Positions 60,174 to 64,000 of a stretch of 64,000 nt of DNA are shown piece by piece. The stretch's first letter is position 1; each line of letters starts with the position of its first letter. A program made the translations under genes and the position numbers. Source of the stretch: Deltaproteobacteria bacterium HGW-Deltaproteobacteria-4 (lineage in GTDB: Bacteria; Desulfobacterota; Desulfuromonadia; Desulfuromonadales; UBA2197); contig PHAV01000009.1 of assembly GCA_002841765.1 (NCBI GenBank), positions 1 through 64,000 on the forward strand, read 5' to 3'. The notes beneath the pieces are model-generated. The model had not been told where the DNA came from. It made no database searches and worked only from the letters and a program-made list of their open reading frames with translations.

Positions 60174-61141
60174 GCGTTGCTCTCCGGGGAGTTGAGGGGA
60201 AGGCGGATGTGGACGGCGCAGCCCTGCCCGACCCCGGCGCTCTCCATCCAGACTTTACCTTGATGATGGCGAACCACGGTCTGGACAATAAAGAGACCAA
60301 GACCGCTGCCGCGAATATTTTCATCTTTGCGCCGGGCGCGATAGAACATATCAAAGACCTTGCTGATCTCTTTACGCTCCAGACCTCGCCCGCAATCGGC
60401 GACAACGAGGTGGGCAAAATGGCCGTCCCGTTTGAGGGAGACGGTGATGTTCGGTGAGTCGTCGGAATAAAGGACGGCATTCTCGACCAGATTGCGCAGC
60501 GTCGTCTCCAGGGCTTCGGTTTCGCCGAGAATCTTCAGGCCCTCTTCGATATCGAGCGTCATCACCCCGGCCCGCGGCAGTGAATACTGGCGGGGGCGAA
60601 GATAGCCGCTGACCAGGACCGAGAGATCGATCGGCACCAGGTGGAGCCGGGTGTCGCGCTGTTCAAGGCGATTGGTGGCGAGGAGGTTGTCGATGAGGCC
60701 GCCGAGACGTTCAGTATCGCTGAGCATGGTGTCGATAAAGATCTCAAGTTTTTCCGCTGGCGGGCGGCGCAAGCGGATCGTTTCGAGATGAAGACGCAGC
60801 GAAGCGAGGGGGGATTTGAGTTCGTGGGTGACCTGGGCGACAAAATTCTTCTGGGCCTGATTGAGGGCGACCTGCCGGCGCCAGAGATGATGAATGACAT
60901 AAACGCTGACAAGGAGGAGAGCGAGAAGAAAGAGTCCTTCGACGAGAATGAACCAGTCGGCTCCGGAAGGGAGGACGACCGGGCCGTACTTCTGCGCCAG
61001 CTTACCGAGGCGCCGCTGGTTGCGGACAAACCAGATGATCCAGGATGCGACCAATCCGACCCAGAGAATCTGGATGGCGATGATCATCATCAGTGGCGTA
61101 TAAAGGGAGCGAAAGAGGCTGTTCATAGGACTTTTTACCAT
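60170..61141 (-). CDS. Membrane sensor histidine kinase
   Basis: A 323-residue kinase. Two membrane helices lie near residues 14-36 (LMMIIAIQILWVGLVASWIIWFV) and 60-82 (DWFILVEGLFLLALLLVSVYVIHHL), with only a short loop between them. The H-box is FVAQVTHELKSPLASLRLHLE and the N-box NLVENAVLYSDDSPNI. The G-boxes are VADCGRGLE and RGSGLGLFIVQTVVRHHQG. No HAMP or PAS domain is seen, so it may sense through the membrane region. The start could be ATG 61141 or ATG 61126; neither has a strong ribosome site. It is the first gene of the pair. Confidence 0.93.
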   Translation of the reverse strand: MVKSPMNSLFRSLYTPLMMIIAIQILWVGLVASWIIWFVRNQRRLGKLAQKYGPVVLPSGADWFILVEGLFLLALLLVSVYVIHHLWRRQVALNQAQKNFVAQVTHELKSPLASLRLHLETIRLRRPPAEKLEIFIDTMLSDTERLGGLIDNLLATNRLEQRDTRLHLVPIDLSVLVSGYLRPRQYSLPRAGVMTLDIEEGLKILGETEALETTLRNLVENAVLYSDDSPNITVSLKRDGHFAHLVVADCGRGLERKEISKVFDMFYRARRKDENIRGSGLGLFIVQTVVRHHQGKVWMESAGVGQGCAVHIRLPLNSPESNA

Positions 61142-61250
61142 TGTCGCCGTTTACCGGCAAGAACGAAGTTTTACAGAACTATTACATTAAGAAGAAAAAC
61201 TCCGTGGTAATCTCGTAAGGATAATAAGCAGCCCTTGCGAGGAACCCCGA

Positions 61251-62360
61251 ATGAAAGCATTAAAAATTGGTCAATATACTCTCCGCTTCCCCCTGATTCA
61301 GGGGGGGATGGGCGTACGCGTTTCCGGCGGCAGTCTCGCCGGCCATGTCGCCCGTTGCGGCGGCGTCGGTCTGATCGCCACCGCCGGTCTCGGTCTCAAC
61401 AGTCGTCACTTTGACGGGCGCAATTTTTTCACCGCCGACCCCGCCGCCCTGCGCGACGAATTCGCCAAAGCCTACGCCATCGCCCCGGACGGGATCGTTG
61501 GTGCCAACTGCATGGTCGCCGTCACTAATTACGACACCATGGTGCGCGTCGCTTGCGAAGCTGGCGCCAAGGTGATTGTCAGTGGCGCCGGACTCCCTCT
61601 TAACCTCCCCGCCCTCACCGCCGATTTTCCGCAGGTGGCGCTGGTGCCGATCGTCTCCTCCTTGAAGGCGGCAGAACTGATCGCCCGTAAATGGCACAAG
61701 GCCTATAATCGTCTGCCCGATGCCGTTGTCGTCGAAGATCCCGATACCGCCGGCGGTCACCTCGGTGAAAAGATGGAGAAGATCGGCAGCGGCGAATACG
61801 ATCAGTATGCCACCGTCCGTAGCGTCAAGGACTATTTCCGCACTGATTGGCAGGTCGAGATGCCGGTCATTGCCGCCGGCGGCATCTGGGACAGGGCGGA
61901 TCTTCTCCATGCCCTGGCCGAAGGGGCTGACGGCGTACAGATGGCGAGCCGTTTTGTGACGACCGTCGAATGTGACGCGGCCGATGCGTTCAAGCAGGCC
62001 TATATCAATTGCAAAAAAGAGGATATCGGTCTGATCATGAGCCCGGCCGGTCTGCCGGGGCGCGCGATTATCCCCAATTTCCACAAGGTGCGCGAACGCG
62101 ACGTGACGCTGGGACAACGCTGCCCCTCTGGCTGTCTGAAAAAGTGCGCCTACAAAGAGACGCGGGAGCGTTTCTGTATTGTTCACGCCCTTGATCGCGC
62201 CCAGCGTGGCGATGTCGAGACCGGCCTGGTCTTTTGCGGCACCAATGCCTGGCGCGCCGACCATATCGGTACGGTCGCCGAGATCTTTGCCGAGCTCTTT
62301 GATCTCCCCGTCGAGAAGATTGAGGAAAAAGAAGTTTCTGAGGATTGCTGCGCCGGATGA
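61251..62360 (+). CDS. FMN-dependent nitronate monooxygenase-like protein
   Basis: A 369-residue TIM-barrel flavoprotein. The FMN-binding N-terminus is FPLIQGGMGVRVSGGSLAGHVARCGGVGLIATAG. The catalytic-type His is in DPDTAGGHLGEKM, and the phosphate loop is VIAAGGIWDRADLLHALAEGADGVQMASRF. The C-terminal region has a cysteine cluster, C-x3-C-x3-C-x9-C (CPSGCLKKCAYKETRERFC), which could bind a metal or iron-sulfur cluster. Family members oxidise nitronates or act as enoyl-ACP reductases (FabK), so the substrate is open. It is a single gene, divergent from the kinase and followed by a tRNA. Confidence 0.87.
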   Translation: MKALKIGQYTLRFPLIQGGMGVRVSGGSLAGHVARCGGVGLIATAGLGLNSRHFDGRNFFTADPAALRDEFAKAYAIAPDGIVGANCMVAVTNYDTMVRVACEAGAKVIVSGAGLPLNLPALTADFPQVALVPIVSSLKAAELIARKWHKAYNRLPDAVVVEDPDTAGGHLGEKMEKIGSGEYDQYATVRSVKDYFRTDWQVEMPVIAAGGIWDRADLLHALAEGADGVQMASRFVTTVECDAADAFKQAYINCKKEDIGLIMSPAGLPGRAIIPNFHKVRERDVTLGQRCPSGCLKKCAYKETRERFCIVHALDRAQRGDVETGLVFCGTNAWRADHIGTVAEIFAELFDLPVEKIEEKEVSEDCCAG

Positions 62361-62386
62361 AAAAAAGCTGAAAAAGTAATTTATCC

Positions 62387-62415
62387 TTGACAGGCTCAAG
62401 TTGTCTACATAGACT
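62387..62415 (+). promoter_or_regulatory. Promoter of the tRNA gene
   Basis: TTGACA (62387-62392) and TAGACT (62410-62415) with a 17-bp spacer, ending 15 bp before the tRNA's first base. Confidence 0.7.
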
Positions 62416-62430
62416 GACCACTCAATTTTT

Positions 62431-62506
62431 GGGCCTATAGCTCAGTTGGTAGAGCCACCGGCTCATAACCGGTTTGTCCCAGGTTCGAGCCCTGGTGGGC
62501 CCACCA
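62431..62506 (+). tRNA. tRNA with CAU anticodon (Met elongator or Ile2)
   Basis: A 76-nt cloverleaf: acceptor GGGCCTA pairs with TGGGCCC, D-arm GCTC/GAGC, anticodon stem ACCGG/CCGGT with loop CTCATAA (anticodon CAT), T-stem CCAGG/CCTGG with loop TTCGAGC, and CCA encoded. No T-loop or acceptor features of an initiator tRNA are seen; the first acceptor pair G1-C72 is intact, so it is not fMet. The GGCTCATAACC context resembles the lysidine-modified tRNA-Ile2 as much as elongator tRNA-Met. Confidence 0.95.
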
Positions 62507-62574
62507 TCTTTACCCAAGGTAACTCATGAGTCGAACTGTACCGCTGCAGAAGACATATTTAACCTAGTCATAAA

Positions 62575-62616
62575 AGAGAGTGCAACTGCTACCCGCAAGT
62601 TGCACTCTCTCTTTTT
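62575..62616 (+). terminator. Terminator after the tRNA
   Basis: A 13-bp stem (62575-62587/62598-62610) followed by CTTTTT. It lies about 70 bp after the tRNA and just before the Nif3-family start codon. Confidence 0.85.
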
Positions 62617-62623
62617 GGGCAGC

Positions 62624-63751
62624 ATGAAACGACGAAATCCCGCCCGCATACAAGACCTCATCGGCCTTATTCACACCGACTACCCCCCTTCTCTGGCTGA
62701 GGATTGGGACAATGTCGGACTGCAAGTCGGGGATCCAACTGCCCCGCTCGAGCGTGTTCTGATTGCTCTCGACGTCACCGCAGCGACCCTCTCCGAAGCA
62801 CAATCACTTAATGTTCAGGCCATTGTCAGCCATCATCCTCTGATTTTCCGTCCCCTGAAAAATATCAGCGCCCTCGACCCGAACAGTCGCCTGTTGATGC
62901 AGGCGATTTCTGCCAATCTTGCCATCATCGCTGCTCACACCAATCTTGATTGCGGCGCCGACGGACTCAATGACTGGCTTGCTGCCAAGATCGGAATCCA
63001 GGAGATTCTGCCGCTGCAGGGCGCGACTCTCCCCCTGTATAAACTGGTTGTTTATGTCCCGGTCGGGCATGAAGAGACGGTGGAGAGCGCCCTCTTTGCC
63101 GCCGGCGCCGGGACGATCGGGGCTTACGATCACTGTTCCTTTGCCAGTGTCGGCACCGGACGTTTCCGTCCCGGCGCCACCAGCACCCCTTTTATCGGCA
63201 CTCCGGGGGAAGAAAGTACGCCGGCGGAGATCCGTATCGAGACCATCGTCTCCGCCGAGCGCGTCGCCAAAGTCGTCGATAAAATGCATAAAGTCCACCC
63301 TTATGAAGAGCCGGCTTACGACCTGTTCCTGCTGCAAAACCGCCGTAACGACCTCGGCCTGGGCCGCATCGGCCGGCTGCCGCAAGCGTTGCCGCTGCAC
63401 GATTATGCCCGGCAGATCAGTGCTGCTTTAGGGACAAACTCCCTTCGTCTGGTCGGCGATCCGCAACGGCTGGTCCGGAAAGTGGCGTGTTGCGGCGGCA
63501 GCGGCGCGTCCCTGATCTTTGACGCGCAGCGGCAGGGGGCAGATCTGCTGGTGACCGGAGATATCAAGTACCATGATGCCCGCAATGCCCTTGACCTCGG
63601 CCTTGCTCTGATTGACGCCGGTCACTTTGCCACTGAAGTGTTGATGGTGGCGGGCTTGGCAAAAAAATTACGAGCTGCTGCCCATAGGCGCCAGCTCCCC
63701 GTGGAGTTTATCGAATCTGCATCCGGACAAGATCCGTTTTTATCTATCTAA
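62624..63751 (+). CDS. Nif3/YbgI-family dinuclear metal-centre protein
   Basis: A 375-residue protein with the NIF3 fold split by an inserted PII-like domain (about 130-240), as in many bacterial Nif3 proteins. Metal ligands are visible: SHHPLIF, AHTNLDCG and GHFATE. The start is taken at ATG 62624, because earlier codons would lie in the tRNA terminator hairpin. The ribosome site is weak (GGGCAG). The family is annotated as GTP cyclohydrolase 1 type 2 but its real role is unsettled. The next gene begins 43 bp downstream. Confidence 0.93.
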   Translation: MKRRNPARIQDLIGLIHTDYPPSLAEDWDNVGLQVGDPTAPLERVLIALDVTAATLSEAQSLNVQAIVSHHPLIFRPLKNISALDPNSRLLMQAISANLAIIAAHTNLDCGADGLNDWLAAKIGIQEILPLQGATLPLYKLVVYVPVGHEETVESALFAAGAGTIGAYDHCSFASVGTGRFRPGATSTPFIGTPGEESTPAEIRIETIVSAERVAKVVDKMHKVHPYEEPAYDLFLLQNRRNDLGLGRIGRLPQALPLHDYARQISAALGTNSLRLVGDPQRLVRKVACCGGSGASLIFDAQRQGADLLVTGDIKYHDARNALDLGLALIDAGHFATEVLMVAGLAKKLRAAAHRRQLPVEFIESASGQDPFLSI

Positions 63752-63794
63752 CCCGTAACCGGGTACGCTACGAACACCAGCCCAGGAGGAAAAT

Positions 63795-64000
63795 GTGCAA
63801 GAAAAATTGATCATTCTCAAAAATCTTCAAGATCTTGATCAGGAATTGAACGATGTCCGCCGGCAACTAGCGGTTCTCGAGAATGAGGCCGGGGAGTTGA
63901 CGGCCGAGCGGGTGCGCGTTGAGGGGATGGTTGCGACCCTTGGCGAAGATCTTGCCACCCTGGAGAGCGAACTGGCGGAACTCGATTGCGCCCTCTCTGT
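63795..64000 (+). CDS. Zinc-ribbon coiled-coil protein (DUF164-like), 3' end outside the window
   Basis: A frame opens at GTG 63795, preceded by AGGAGGAAAAT, and stays open to the window end (68 codons). The translated part (MQEKLIILKNLQDLDQELND, then an Ala/Glu/Leu-rich heptad pattern) is a coiled coil. Bacterial DUF164/CT398-like proteins share this start, end in a C4 zinc ribbon and often follow Nif3 genes, but the zinc ribbon is beyond the edge. Family assignment rests on that context and the N-terminal pattern. Confidence 0.75.
   Translation, partial: MQEKLIILKNLQDLDQELNDVRRQLAVLENEAGELTAERVRVEGMVATLGEDLATLESELAELDCALS

Overview
The window looks like a chromosomal segment from a high-GC deltaproteobacterium of the Desulfuromonadales/Geobacter type. 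This is inferred from three things: an F1-type ATP synthase operon that starts with two b-type subunit genes (b' and b) and lacks subunits a and c; the gene order bactofilin-parB-parA-rsmG-mnmG-mnmE-yidC-yidD-rnpA-rpmH | dnaA-dnaN-recF-gyrB-gyrA; and the general gene repertoire. I could not run a taxonomic search. Most of the window is housekeeping DNA around the replication-origin neighbourhood. Strand use flips at rpmH/dnaA (about 39.3-39.5 kb): most genes to the left read on the minus strand and those just to the right read on the plus strand.

Layout. 0-1.9 kb is accessory DNA: an AT-rich gene fragment resembling the C-terminal part of a STAND/NACHT-type NTPase, then remnants of insertion sequences. 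1.9-4.4 kb holds a mazEF toxin-antitoxin pair, a very small ferredoxin with unusual cluster motifs, a 58-residue orphan reading frame and a class V aminotransferase. 4.4-10.4 kb is the atpF'-atpF-atpH-atpA-atpG-atpD-atpC operon. 10.6-23.3 kb is a long minus-strand cluster glmU-glmS-EndoQ/UvrD fusion-ClC channel-pcrA-larB-larC, with related palindromes in two of its gaps. 23.4-30.4 kb holds a small conserved protein gene, rnhA, a ferritin-like protein, an alpha/beta hydrolase, hemB, a CPA2 antiporter whose 3' end runs into a 38-base C homopolymer, and glgC. 30.6-39.3 kb is the bactofilin/parAB/rsmG/mnmG/mnmE/yidC/yidD/rnpA/rpmH block, with a perfect parS site between mnmG and mnmE. 39.5-51.6 kb is dnaA, dnaN, recF, gyrB, gyrA, a TPR protein, gpsA, a cyclophilin and an EEP-family protein. 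It is followed by a tight cluster of four DnaA-box-like sequences in a convergent gap at 51.59 kb. 51.6-64 kb holds cysM, a TlpA-like protein, a porin, a ParD-like/RelE-like toxin-antitoxin pair, an FG-GAP protein, engB, a quinone oxidoreductase, a two-component system, a nitronate monooxygenase-like flavoprotein, a tRNA with a CAU anticodon, a Nif3-family protein and the start of a zinc-ribbon coiled-coil protein.

The genes fall into clear working groups: ATP synthesis, UDP-GlcNAc synthesis (glmU, glmS), DNA repair and unwinding (EndoQ/UvrD, PcrA), nickel-pincer cofactor synthesis (larB, larC), chromosome segregation (parA, parB, parS, bactofilin), tRNA and rRNA modification (mnmE, mnmG, rsmG), membrane protein insertion (yidC, yidD) and replication initiation. 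I did not find a complete new multi-gene system. The most unusual observations are the poly-C tract at the hemB/antiporter junction, the EndoQ-UvrD single-chain fusion, the DnaA-box cluster away from dnaA, the ferredoxin lacking the second cysteine in both cluster motifs, and the truncated STAND-like gene beside IS debris.
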